Shown in pieces: positions 1 through 6,235 of a DNA stretch of 14,000 nt. The notes below the pieces were generated by a model, which did not search any database, was not told the origin of the DNA, and saw only the letters and a list, made by a program, of their open reading frames with translations. Position numbers and translations under genes: made by a program. Position 1 is the first letter of the stretch. Each line of letters begins with the position of its first letter. The stretch is taken from the NCBI GenBank assembly GCA_002343545.1, contig DDRA01000083.1, positions 1 to 14,000 of the forward strand. The letters are read 5' to 3'. The DNA is from Bacteriovoracaceae bacterium UBA2428. Lineage in GTDB: Bacteria; Bdellovibrionota; UBA2428.

Positions 1-1
1 C

Positions 2-361
2 GGCGCGGGCGGCGGCGGCGGTGGACTCGGGTCTCCGATCCCTCCGCAGCCCGAAGCGGAAACCTACGCGAATACGGACGGCGGCGGCTTCTCGGGCGGC
101 AGCGGCGGTGGCGGCTTTGACGAAGGCGCCGTTCCGACGGACGAAGGATTCTTCGGCGGCGGCGAGGCCTACGCCCAAGGCGGCGCCACGGGACTCGGCG
201 ACGGCGGCATCAACATCATGCTCGGTCGGCTACGCCAGCGCCTCATCGCGCACAGCCCGGACCTCGTGCGCTCGGTCGACCTTCAGCAGATGGCCAAGGC
301 TCCCGCGCCCAAGCCCGAAGCCGGCCGCGAGCCCCAGAGCCTGAAGGGCGCGAACTACTGA
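2..361 (+). CDS. C-terminal part of a glycine-rich protein (5' end outside window)
   Basis: An open frame enters from the left edge and ends at the TGA at 359-361, giving 119 visible residues. The first two thirds is low-complexity and Gly-rich (runs of GGG and GGF, with Asp/Glu and Phe between), probably disordered. A short region near residues 70-95 (LGRLRQRLIAHSPDLVRSVD) looks helical. The tail is Ala/Pro/Lys-rich and ends in GANY. No signal peptide or start can be judged because the 5' end is missing. I do not recognise a family, and Gly-rich composition alone gives no function. The following gene begins 30 bases downstream on the same strand but appears to have its own promoter. The frame is supported by continuous coding to a stop just before that gene. 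Confidence 0.6.
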   Translation, partial: GAGGGGGGLGSPIPPQPEAETYANTDGGGFSGGSGGGGFDEGAVPTDEGFFGGGEAYAQGGATGLGDGGINIMLGRLRQRLIAHSPDLVRSVDLQQMAKAPAPKPEAGREPQSLKGANY

Positions 362-375
362 TCGGCGTCTAATCC

Positions 376-384
376 TGCTAGAGT
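376..384 (+). promoter_or_regulatory. extended -10 element for the 392 gene
   Basis: TGCTAGAGT fits an extended -10 (TGn plus a TATAAT-like hexamer, TAGAGT). Only seven bases separate it from the ATG at 392, so transcription would start at or next to the start codon. There is no convincing -35 at the expected distance and no Shine-Dalgarno. Inferred from sequence only. Confidence 0.4.
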
Positions 385-391
385 CCGGGGC

Positions 392-1288
392 ATGCGTTCG
401 TCGCCCCGCGCCCTTCTCTGGTTGTCCATGGTGTGCTCGAGCTCGGCCCACGGAGCCGCGCCGCTCTTGGTGCAGCCCTCCTTCCCGAGTTCGGGATTTT
501 CGGCGGCGGGCGAATCCGTGCTCTCCGCCGGCCGCGCGGGAATTTCAATCCACGCCCTCGCGGGCAGCGCGCGTAACGGCGGATCGCGCGTCGCGGCGAC
601 GGGAATTCTGCCGCTCGGCACTTCGACGGACGCCCGGAGCTCGGGGTGGTTCGTGTCCGCGGGGGTCGGCTACCGGCCACAGCTGTGGCGCGACGATTTT
701 ATCGTGCCGAGCGCCGCGACGTGGGAAGTTTCCGCGGGTCGCGCCATCTCCTTCCTCGAAGGCGCCGGGGAAACGGGGTTACGCGGTTATCTGGACCTCG
801 GCGTGCGCGAAGACCAACTTCTGCTTTCGGACGAGATTCGCGCCTTCTACCAAGCCCATCAGTACGACCCGAAGACGCGTATCCCGCTTATCGGGCTTCG
901 CGTGGGAGCGTCGAACGATCCGGCGGGCAGCGGGCTCGTCGCGCAGAGCGCGCCGAAGTTCGCGGTCCTTATCCAGAGCGCCGCTTACTACCCCGTCGTG
1001 GGCCAAGGGATCGTTCTCTTCGGATCGGCCCGCGGGCTTTGGCCGATGGGATGGCCTTGGCTTCGGGTCGGGGGCTTCGTCAACGCGACGAAGTACCTGC
1101 GCCCGGATTCGTACCCTGACTTCGAAACGCTCTCTTCGGCCTTCAACTACGGCGGCGAGGCTCACTTTCGCCTGGCTTCCGACTACCTCGTGCAAACGCA
1201 AGTCGGCTGGACCCTTGCCCTCACCGAAGGACACGCCCGGGCCGCCGCGCTTCCCTTTTTCAAGACGACCTTGAGCTACCTTTTTTGA
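392..1288 (+). CDS. probable outer-membrane beta-barrel protein, unknown function
   Basis: 298 residues. The N terminus is a signal peptide: basic residues (MRSSPR), a hydrophobic core (ALLWLSMVC), then a small-residue cleavage region near AHGAA at about residues 20-23. The mature part is rich in Gly, aromatic and alternating polar/hydrophobic stretches (for example FVSAGVGYRPQ, YLVQTQVGWTLAL). It ends TTLSYLF with a C-terminal phenylalanine, as is typical of proteins inserted by the BAM machinery. These features suggest an outer-membrane barrel; I cannot name a family. The ATG at 392 is chosen because it begins the signal peptide and lies seven bases after a -10-like element. The gene converges with the minus-strand gene ending at 1298, leaving nine bases and no visible terminator between them. 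Confidence 0.75.
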   Translation: MRSSPRALLWLSMVCSSSAHGAAPLLVQPSFPSSGFSAAGESVLSAGRAGISIHALAGSARNGGSRVAATGILPLGTSTDARSSGWFVSAGVGYRPQLWRDDFIVPSAATWEVSAGRAISFLEGAGETGLRGYLDLGVREDQLLLSDEIRAFYQAHQYDPKTRIPLIGLRVGASNDPAGSGLVAQSAPKFAVLIQSAAYYPVVGQGIVLFGSARGLWPMGWPWLRVGGFVNATKYLRPDSYPDFETLSSAFNYGGEAHFRLASDYLVQTQVGWTLALTEGHARAAALPFFKTTLSYLF

Positions 1289-1297
1289 GGGACGAAG

Positions 1298-1975
1298 CTA
1301 GGGAAGCTGCTTCTCAAACTCTTCGACGACCGCCGTGGGGAAGACCCGCGCCAATTCGTCTTTCGTTCGATCGGACGGGAGCCCCTGACGCAGGTCAAGA
1401 TAGTGCTGCCCGAGTTCGCCGGGATCCGTCGAGTTATAGACCACCAAACGGATCCCCAACTGCAAGCTTTCGAGGCGCGCCGGCGAAGGGTCCTCGGATT
1501 CTCCGAGGCTGATCTGCGTTTGAAGTTCGCGGGCGCCGAGCTGCACGAGCTCCGGCGCAACGTCGTGACCGAGCCCGAGCGCCAAGTTCAAGACGTAAGC
1601 GCGCTCTTCGTGCTGCGCGGGACCGAGGCGATCGAAGATGACCGTGAGCTGGCCCACGGAGCCTTTGAGGTCTTCGCGCAAATGCTTCTCGATCTCTTCC
1701 ATCCCATCGGGCAAGCCGGCCGGCATCGCCCGGCGAGGCGGCGGAGCTTCGCCCACGACGACGGGAGCGACCGAAGCCGGCGCACGCGCCTTGGGAAGCT
1801 GCGGATCGACGGCGCGCTCAAAATCCCGCGCGAGGGCCGCCTTCAGATCCGAGCGGCTGGGCGAAGAGACTTCGGCCAGCTGCTCGTCACGCAAAGGCTC
1901 CACGTCGGGCAGACGCGTCTTGTGCCACAAGAAAAGGGCGGCACTCGCCAATACGAAGAGAAATGCGCGAAACAT
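1298..1975 (-). CDS. hypothetical membrane-anchored or secreted protein
   Basis: 225 residues. Residues 2-17 (FRAFLFVLASAALFLW) form one hydrophobic segment, either an uncleaved anchor or a signal sequence without an obvious cleavage site. A Pro/Ala-rich linker follows at about 61-88. Residues 90-225 are charged and look mainly helical (MEEIEKHLREDLKGSV, VFPTAVVEEFEKQLP). The layout suggests one anchor helix holding a helical domain outside the cytoplasm. No family recognised. It lies 89 bases downstream of the FHA-domain gene on the same strand and could be cotranscribed. A weak -10-like GATAAG lies eight bases before the ATG, with no Shine-Dalgarno. The 3' end almost touches the end of the plus-strand barrel gene. 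Confidence 0.7.
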   Translation of the reverse strand: MFRAFLFVLASAALFLWHKTRLPDVEPLRDEQLAEVSSPSRSDLKAALARDFERAVDPQLPKARAPASVAPVVVGEAPPPRRAMPAGLPDGMEEIEKHLREDLKGSVGQLTVIFDRLGPAQHEERAYVLNLALGLGHDVAPELVQLGARELQTQISLGESEDPSPARLESLQLGIRLVVYNSTDPGELGQHYLDLRQGLPSDRTKDELARVFPTAVVEEFEKQLP

Positions 1976-1997
1976 CCGAGTTTCTTATCGGCAGGGG

Positions 1998-2031
1998 AGG
2001 CCCGAAAATTCAGTCGCGGACGGGCCTTTTT
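1998..2031 (+). terminator. plus-strand hairpin plus T-run, antisense to the local genes
   Basis: AGGCCCG (1998-2004) and CGGGCCT (2021-2027) form a 7-bp stem with a 16-base loop, followed by a T-run (2027-2031). The T-run is on the plus strand, so it would stop rightward transcription although no plus-strand gene is here. It may end read-through from the 392-1288 gene, whose transcript would be antisense to the whole 1298-1975 gene. The long loop lowers confidence. Confidence 0.4.
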
Positions 2032-2064
2032 GACCCGGATCGAAGACCTAAGACACCGAAAAGA

Positions 2065-3582
2065 CTAGATGCCCGACTCCAGCGGCCCCGGCACCCGAAG
2101 TCTTAACGCCAAAGGAAGGGCCCGCTCGATCTGGGCTTCCGTGAGCTGGCGATCGACCTGTCGACGAAGATCGAAGAGAACGCGGCGCAAGGATTCCGGC
2201 GAACGACGCTCGTCCTGCAGCAGCGCTTCGAGATCCGCCCGTTCGGTCGTGAGCCCGGTCGAGCGCAGGGAGTTCAAGAAGAAGTCCGCGAAGGGCGAGC
2301 GCGCGCCCTCCATCTGTACGACGCGGGTCAAGCCATCGAGCGCGGTCAGCAAAGTCGCCCGTTCCGCGGCGTCCATCAGCAAAGCGGGCTGAAACTCATC
2401 GAGACTTTCGATCGCGACGGCCGACAGGAGGACGAGGCACACGCGCTTGCGGTCCCACTTGCGGTCCTCCCCCACCCCGTCGCACTCTCGCACGACCCGT
2501 TGCCATTGTCGGTCGAAGATCGCCTTGTACGCGAGTCCGCTCCCCTTCAGGATTTCGCGACGGTCGCGCAACCACGTCCCCTGCGCCACGAGCTCCGGCG
2601 ACGAGAAGCTCGAAGCCTCGCGCTCCATCGGAAGGGTCGCGCGGAAAGAAAGGGCCGTCGGCAGAAACGAAAAAAAGCCGGTCCCCATCGTCCAAAGGAC
2701 GGGCCAACACCAGGCGAAGCCGACGATCGCGATCCGGAGGGGCCAACGCGCCCGCCACGGATCCGCGATGCGGCGGTCCCACGTCAGGAAAAAAGCGAGC
2801 AGCGCGAGCGCGAGCAGCGTCAGAGCGGCCCACGCCTGCACGCTGCCGTCGACCCAAAGGATCACGAAGTCTTTGGCCGCACCTTCGCGCAAGACGAGGC
2901 GCGGGGCGCTCCAGAAGGTCTCGAAGCCGAAGCGCCAAGCCAATCCGGCCGCCGCGAACGCCACCACGAGGGGCGCCACGAAGGCCGCGGCGAAGGCTTG
3001 CCAGCGAAAGGCGCCACGCGCGGGCGTTCCGAAGGAGGGAGCTTCCGCCTCCACGAGGAGCGGCGGCGGCAAGGGAGGCTCTTCGATCGGCATCGACGAA
3101 GCCTCCGCGGCTCCCGGCGTCGAAACGGGCTCGGGCTCGCGGGCGGGTTCCGGCGGCACTTCGGCCTCGGCCTTCGCGCTGGCCCGGGTCAACTCGGTCA
3201 AGCGAGTTCGCGCTTGGGTCACCTCGATGACGGCCGTACGAGCCATGGTTTTTTCGTCGCCCGTCGACCAAAGCAGCGTGAGGGATTCGGTGCCGAGACG
3301 GAGGTCCAGCGGCTGATAGGCCAACGGGAAACGCGCCTCGACGAAAGGGCTGTCTTGCGGCATGCGGAAGGTTCCGTTCGAGGAACCCATATCTCGGATC
3401 GAGACCTCGCCGCCGTCCCAGGCGATCTCGAGATGCTCAAGGCTGATCGACTTGTTCGGCACGACGAGGGTGCTTTGGCCTCCGCGACCGATCACGACCT
3501 TCTCTCCCGCCTTGAGGGTGAGGGAGCGGCGCCCTTGCCCGCCCATGATTTCGAGGTACAAAGTCGATGCGGAAGCGCCCAT
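2065..3582 (-). CDS. FHA-domain multi-pass membrane protein
   Basis: 505 residues from the ATG at 3582. An N-terminal forkhead-associated domain (about residues 8-105) shows the classic pattern: IGRGGQ near 31-36, SLEH near 47-50 and the SSNGT loop near 67-71. FHA domains bind phosphothreonine peptides, so a role in Ser/Thr kinase signalling or assembly of a phospho-dependent complex is likely. A Pro/Glu-rich linker (about 140-185) leads to four predicted membrane segments near 194-216, 249-267, 281-297 and 299-313. A charged, helical C-terminal domain (about 320-505) follows and is unassigned. An in-frame TTG ten codons upstream (3612) is rejected: it would put the -10-like element inside the gene, and the FHA domain starts after the ATG. 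No kinase or phosphatase lies nearby. FHA assignment is strong; the rest is unassigned. Confidence 0.85.
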   Translation of the reverse strand: MGASASTLYLEIMGGQGRRSLTLKAGEKVVIGRGGQSTLVVPNKSISLEHLEIAWDGGEVSIRDMGSSNGTFRMPQDSPFVEARFPLAYQPLDLRLGTESLTLLWSTGDEKTMARTAVIEVTQARTRLTELTRASAKAEAEVPPEPAREPEPVSTPGAAEASSMPIEEPPLPPPLLVEAEAPSFGTPARGAFRWQAFAAAFVAPLVVAFAAAGLAWRFGFETFWSAPRLVLREGAAKDFVILWVDGSVQAWAALTLLALALLAFFLTWDRRIADPWRARWPLRIAIVGFAWCWPVLWTMGTGFFSFLPTALSFRATLPMEREASSFSSPELVAQGTWLRDRREILKGSGLAYKAIFDRQWQRVVRECDGVGEDRKWDRKRVCLVLLSAVAIESLDEFQPALLMDAAERATLLTALDGLTRVVQMEGARSPFADFFLNSLRSTGLTTERADLEALLQDERRSPESLRRVLFDLRRQVDRQLTEAQIERALPLALRLRVPGPLESGI

Positions 3583-3589
3583 TTCGATC

Positions 3590-3598
3590 AGTGTAACA
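3590..3598 (-). promoter_or_regulatory. extended -10 element for the FHA gene
   Basis: Read on the minus strand this is TGTTACACT, an extended -10 (TGn plus TACACT). Seven bases separate it from the ATG at 3582. No Shine-Dalgarno precedes the ATG, so a leaderless transcript is the simplest reading. A poor -35 candidate (TTCCTT) lies 16 bases further upstream. Confidence 0.45.
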
Positions 3599-3649
3599 GG
3601 CCGAGACGCCAAAGGAATCCCGGCCCGCCGTCTCCGCGGCCGCCCCGGC

Positions 3650-3970
3650 CTAGATCGAAGGCAAAGGCTCCGGCGGACCGATGTTTTCGCCGTCGGATTT
3701 GCCCTTCGGGCGTTGAACCATGCCCTTCAGCTCCGTCACGACGGAACGAATCATATCGGCCAGGCTCCGCCCGCGACGGAAGACCCGCAACGGTCCGCCG
3801 GGACGCCCCCATTCGAAGGCGGCCACAAATTCGCCGGACGGAGTCCGGCCAATATGACCGTCCCCCTCTCCCAAGGAGCAAGGCAAAATTTCCTCGAGGC
3901 TTTCGAAGCGATTCATCAGCACGCCGACTTCGCTGTAGCTGGGCTGAAAGCCCGAATATCGCAGTTTCAT
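3650..3970 (-). CDS. putative HPF/RaiA-like (S30AE fold) small protein
   Basis: 106 residues. The order of elements matches ribosome hibernation factors: a first strand ending in GFQPS (residues 1-11), a helix (about 12-30), a Gly-rich turn, two strands (SGEFVAAFEW and GPLRVFRR), then a second helix (SLADMIRSVVTELKGMVQRP) in the place of the HPF helix that reads DMYAAID...KLxRQL. The HPF family binds the 30S decoding region and silences or dimerises ribosomes in stationary phase. Identity to known HPF is low, so this is inferred from layout and from its neighbour, which shares a GFxPS motif at the same place. A strong Shine-Dalgarno (AAAGGAG, spacer 5) fixes the start. It lies 42 bases after the preceding gene in the same operon. 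Alternative: an unrelated small alpha/beta protein. Confidence 0.5.
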   Translation of the reverse strand: MKLRYSGFQPSYSEVGVLMNRFESLEEILPCSLGEGDGHIGRTPSGEFVAAFEWGRPGGPLRVFRRGRSLADMIRSVVTELKGMVQRPKGKSDGENIGPPEPLPSI

Positions 3971-3975
3971 AAGAA

Positions 3976-3982
3976 CTCCTTT
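3976..3982 (-). promoter_or_regulatory. strong Shine-Dalgarno of the 3970 gene
   Basis: Minus-strand AAAGGAG lies five bases before the ATG at 3970. It is one of the best ribosome binding sites in the window and decides the start. Confidence 0.75.
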
Positions 3983-4012
3983 CGGTTCCGTCCCCTCGGA
4001 ACCCTTTGACCG

Positions 4013-4381
4013 CTAAGCGATCCCGACCGACTCCGCACTCCACTCGTCGTCCGGAGCCAGCTTCAAATGATTGAGCGAGCGTTTGAAGAGATGACTCAGC
4101 TCGCTGCCGTAGGCCCGAACGCTTCCGTACTGAAGACCTTCCCGGGCTTCGATCGAAACCTGGAAGGCGTGCCCGTAGAGGGCCACGAAACTGGCCTTCA
4201 TATGAAGGCCCCAGGGATGGGTCTTGAGAAAACGACGGATGGCCGACTTCAAAGACCGCAGAGTCGTCACGGAGGGGCGAAAACCGACAAATTCAAAGCG
4301 CACCCACGGTCCACCCGGAATCAACTGCAACGGGACCTCAAATAGCGCATTCGCGGCGACCTTCGAAGCGACCGAGCTCAT
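4013..4381 (-). CDS. putative HPF/RaiA-like (S30AE fold) protein, paralogue of the next gene
   Basis: 122 residues. After an N-terminal extension of about 26 residues, the core follows the S30AE order: strand VRFEFVGFRPS, helix TTLRSLKSAIRRFLKTH, strands MKASFVALYG, HAFQVSIEAR and GSVRAYGS, then helix ELSHLFKRSLNHLKL. This parallels E. coli HPF, which starts MQLNITG and ends with a DMYAAID-type helix. It shares the GFxPS motif with the downstream 106-residue protein, suggesting duplication and divergence. The ATG at 4381 overlaps the TGA of the upstream 54-residue gene (ATGA), so translation is probably coupled. This rules out the longer in-frame start at 4504, which would read through that gene in another frame. 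Function as a ribosome-binding factor is inferred from fold layout only. Confidence 0.55.
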   Translation of the reverse strand: MSSVASKVAANALFEVPLQLIPGGPWVRFEFVGFRPSVTTLRSLKSAIRRFLKTHPWGLHMKASFVALYGHAFQVSIEAREGLQYGSVRAYGSELSHLFKRSLNHLKLAPDDEWSAESVGIA

Positions 4382-4542
4382 AGCAGATGCTCGCCGAAGA
4401 TACCGGCCAGAAAGACGAGAGCCGCAATGACGCCGAGGTAAACCTCGTCCCATTGGTGTCGCCCGACGAACGAGTCCTCGGACAACGTTTGCAACAGATT
4501 CCAATCCAGTGTGGGACCTTGTCCCTTCGTGACGCCCTTCAT
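4378..4542 (-). CDS. 54-residue tail-anchored membrane microprotein
   Basis: 54 residues: a soluble N-terminal part (about 1-33, with DWNLLQTLSEDSFVGRHQW) and one C-terminal membrane helix (about 34-50, VYLGVIAALVFLAGIFG) ending EHLL. Only four residues follow the helix, so it is laid out like a tail-anchored protein. The ATG at 4542 has an AAGGGGG Shine-Dalgarno-like sequence with a 5-base spacer; a longer in-frame start (4620) adds a basic stretch with no such site. Its TGA overlaps the ATG of the first HPF-like gene, so the two are probably made together and may interact. No family recognised. It would be missed by annotation with a short-gene cutoff. Confidence 0.65.
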   Translation of the reverse strand: MKGVTKGQGPTLDWNLLQTLSEDSFVGRHQWDEVYLGVIAALVFLAGIFGEHLL

Positions 4543-4669
4543 AAACACCCCCTTCGTGTCGACTTTAGAATCTTCGAAGCGGGTGGCGACGGAATGGAGC
4601 CGGAGTGAAGTTTTTGTCACGAAAGGGGACGTGAATCGCGCCCAAAGGGCCGCTACGCGCGCTCAGGAT

Positions 4670-4699
4670 CGCCAGAATCGCTCAAAAACGACTCTGGCG
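4670..4699. other. 30-base hairpin downstream of the OmpR-type regulator
   Basis: CGCCAGAATCG (4670-4680) and CGACTCTGGCG (4689-4699) form an 11-bp stem with one wobble pair and an 8-base loop. It sits 11 bases past the minus-strand stop of the response regulator. There is no T-run after the stem on either strand, so it is not a classic terminator. It could be a Rho-independent-like stop without U-tract, an mRNA 3'-end stabiliser or an operator for the HPF-like operon. Confidence 0.4.
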
Positions 4700-4710
4700 C
4701 GAAAAGAGAC

Positions 4711-5451
4711 CTAGTGCGCGCGAGGCGCCGTATCCGAGCTTTTAGAAAGCAAGGAGCCCTTCGGCGCGGGAGCCTTGGCTTGCGTGAGGCGATAACCTTC
4801 GCCCGCCACGGACTCAATCACGAGGCCCGTCAAACCGAGCTTGCGGCGAAGACGCGACAAATGGGTATCGACCGTGCGGTCCAAGACGTAAGCCGAGCCC
4901 CGCCAGACCTCGTCGAGCAGACGATCGCGGCTCAGAACGTGGTCGAAGCGTTGGGCGAGCGCCACCAGCAAACGGAACTCTTTGACGGTCAAGTCGACGT
5001 TACGGGAGCCCGAGCCTTCCTGGATCCAAACGCGCTGGGCACTCGGATCGATGCGGAGTTCGCCGAAAGACATGACCTTCGGCGGCGTCGCTTCCGCGCG
5101 ACGGATTTTGGCCGTCACGCGCGCGCGCAGCTCGAGCGGCTCGAAAGGCTTGGCCACGAAGTCTTCGCTGCCGAGCGAAAAGGCCATGAGCTTGTTTTGG
5201 AGGTCGTCATGGGCCGTGAGAAAAATGCACGGCGGAAGCTCCAATCCGGGACGCGAACGGAGTTCGGAATAAAGCGCGAGGCCGTTGCCGTCGGGGAGCT
5301 CGATATCGATGATCGCGAGCGCGTGCTTCTGCTCCAAAACCTTGCGAGCCGCGGCAAGAGAAGTCGCGACCGTGACGAGGTAATCGGGAAATACGGAGCG
5401 TACAATTTCGTGCACGTCTTCAGAGTCTTCGATCAGTAACAGAGAATCCAC
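4711..5451 (-). CDS. OmpR/PhoB-family response regulator
   Basis: 246 residues. The receiver domain (about 2-118) has the acidic pocket E8/D9, phospho-acceptor D49 (IIDIELP), T79 and K101 (VAKPFEP). A winged-helix trans_reg_C domain follows (about 127-223), with recognition region RTVDTHLSRLRRKLG and wing GEGYRL. Phosphorylation by a sensor kinase should drive dimerisation and DNA binding. A short Lys/Ser-rich tail (224-246) lies beyond the usual family end. The start is GTG at 5451, preceded by an AGGGGG Shine-Dalgarno-like sequence. No histidine kinase is encoded in the window, so the partner lies elsewhere. It is divergent from a CheY-like gene across a 261-base gap. Family assignment is firm; the target is unknown. 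Confidence 0.92.
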   Translation of the reverse strand: MDSLLLIEDSEDVHEIVRSVFPDYLVTVATSLAAARKVLEQKHALAIIDIELPDGNGLALYSELRSRPGLELPPCIFLTAHDDLQNKLMAFSLGSEDFVAKPFEPLELRARVTAKIRRAEATPPKVMSFGELRIDPSAQRVWIQEGSGSRNVDLTVKEFRLLVALAQRFDHVLSRDRLLDEVWRGSAYVLDRTVDTHLSRLRRKLGLTGLVIESVAGEGYRLTQAKAPAPKGSLLSKSSDTAPRAH

Positions 5452-5680
5452 GAAACCCCCTAAACAGCGTTTCCTTCCCCCACCACCGCCCTGCGGCCTA
5501 ACCCGACCGGAAAGCTACACTACCTCGAAGTTGAATCACAAGACCCAAGATCGGGCTCCCTTAATGGGACAAGCGTCCAAAACTTCTACAGTCTCTCCGG
5601 TGAGCGTTCAGACGAGCGGAAGGAAAGATCCGAAGCCCAAACTTTCGGCTTCCCATTGCGGGGCGAACCGATTTAAACCT

Positions 5681-5706
5681 CGTTGGCTCGCTTAAGCGAG
5701 CTAACG
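5681..5706. promoter_or_regulatory. 26-base near-perfect palindrome before the CheY-like gene
   Basis: Two 11-base arms (CGTTGGCTCGC and GCGAGCTAACG) flank a TTAA centre. The central 16 bases are a perfect palindrome, and the only mismatched pair would be G-U in RNA. It ends six bases before the ATG at 5713, where a ribosome binding site would be expected and none is seen. It could be a dimer-binding operator or an mRNA hairpin that controls translation. It lies in the 5452-5712 gap between two divergent regulators; otherwise I see only a weak 6-bp hairpin at 5632-5652 there. Confidence 0.6.
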
Positions 5707-5712
5707 ACAGCG

Positions 5713-6099
5713 ATGATGGACACGAAGAAAATCGTTTTTTTGGTCGAGGATGACCAAGATATCCGCGAAGTGGTTCAGGAAATCCTGACCTTGCGGGGAT
5801 ATTCCGTAGTTTCGGCACGCGATGGGCAAGACGCCATCGAACGCCTTCGCGCCGGCCTACGTCCGAACCTCATCCTCCTCGATCTCATGATGCCGAAGAT
5901 GGACGGTTTCGAGTTCCGCAAGAAACAAGCCGAAGAGTTCCCCGAAACCCTGCGAACTCCAGCCGTCCTTATGTCGGCCGACCGCCGTTTCGAGAAGCGG
6001 TTGTCGGAGGTTTCGGCGCAGGCTTTTCTGGCCAAGCCCATGGATCTTTCGCTCTTGCTTCGTATCGTCGAAGACCATCTGAACGCCCCGACCGTCTGA
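5713..6099 (+). CDS. CheY-like single-domain response regulator
   Basis: 128 residues, a receiver domain only. It has the acidic pocket E12/D13/D14 (LVEDDQD), phospho-acceptor D57 (LLDLMMPKMDG), switch residue S88 (VLMSAD) and K108 (FLAKPMD). With no output domain, it should work by phospho-dependent binding to a partner or as a phosphate shuttle. The start is ATG 5713 or the adjacent ATG 5716; an in-frame TTG at 5683 lies inside the palindrome and is rejected. No Shine-Dalgarno is visible, and the preceding bases form the 5681-5706 palindrome. It converges with fusA, whose terminator lies in the 136-base gap to the right. No kinase or chemotaxis gene is nearby, so the pathway is unknown. Confidence 0.9.
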   Translation: MMDTKKIVFLVEDDQDIREVVQEILTLRGYSVVSARDGQDAIERLRAGLRPNLILLDLMMPKMDGFEFRKKQAEEFPETLRTPAVLMSADRRFEKRLSEVSAQAFLAKPMDLSLLLRIVEDHLNAPTV

Positions 6100-6164
6100 C
6101 TTGCGCTTCGCGCGACCTCGCTCCATCGGGCCTCGATATACATGAAAAGCATTTATACGACGAT

Positions 6165-6199
6165 AAAAAAAGCGGCGCGTTCCCGAAGGAGCGCGCCGC
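6165..6199 (-). terminator. intrinsic terminator of fusA with UUCG loop
   Basis: On the minus strand, GGAGCGCGCCGC pairs with GCGGCGCGTTCC as seen on the plus strand: a 12-bp GC-rich stem with one G-U pair, closed by a UUCG tetraloop and followed by seven Ts (plus-strand A-run 6165-6171). It lies 36 bases past the fusA stop. It has all the parts of a strong Rho-independent terminator. The plus strand lacks a T-run after the stem, so it acts mainly on fusA. Confidence 0.93.
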
Positions 6200-6235
6200 C
6201 CGAAAAACACCGGCAGCTCGCCGGCCGCAACAAGC

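Noticed and set aside
27..190. Gly-codon repeats (GGC runs) near the left edge
   Set aside because: They are irregular codon repeats coding a Gly-rich segment, not a tandem DNA repeat or CRISPR array.
2500..3972. 490-codon plus-strand open frame
   Set aside because: It is antisense to the FHA gene and the 106-residue gene, is Arg/Gly/Pro-rich, and has no motifs.
4382..4504. Upstream start for the 122-residue HPF-like gene
   Set aside because: It would run through the 54-residue gene in another frame; the ATGA overlap at 4378-4381 supports the shorter start.
5632..5652. GAAGCC/GGCTTC hairpin in the regulator gap
   Set aside because: The stem is only six bases with a 9-base loop and no T-run; short matches of this kind are expected by chance in GC-rich DNA.
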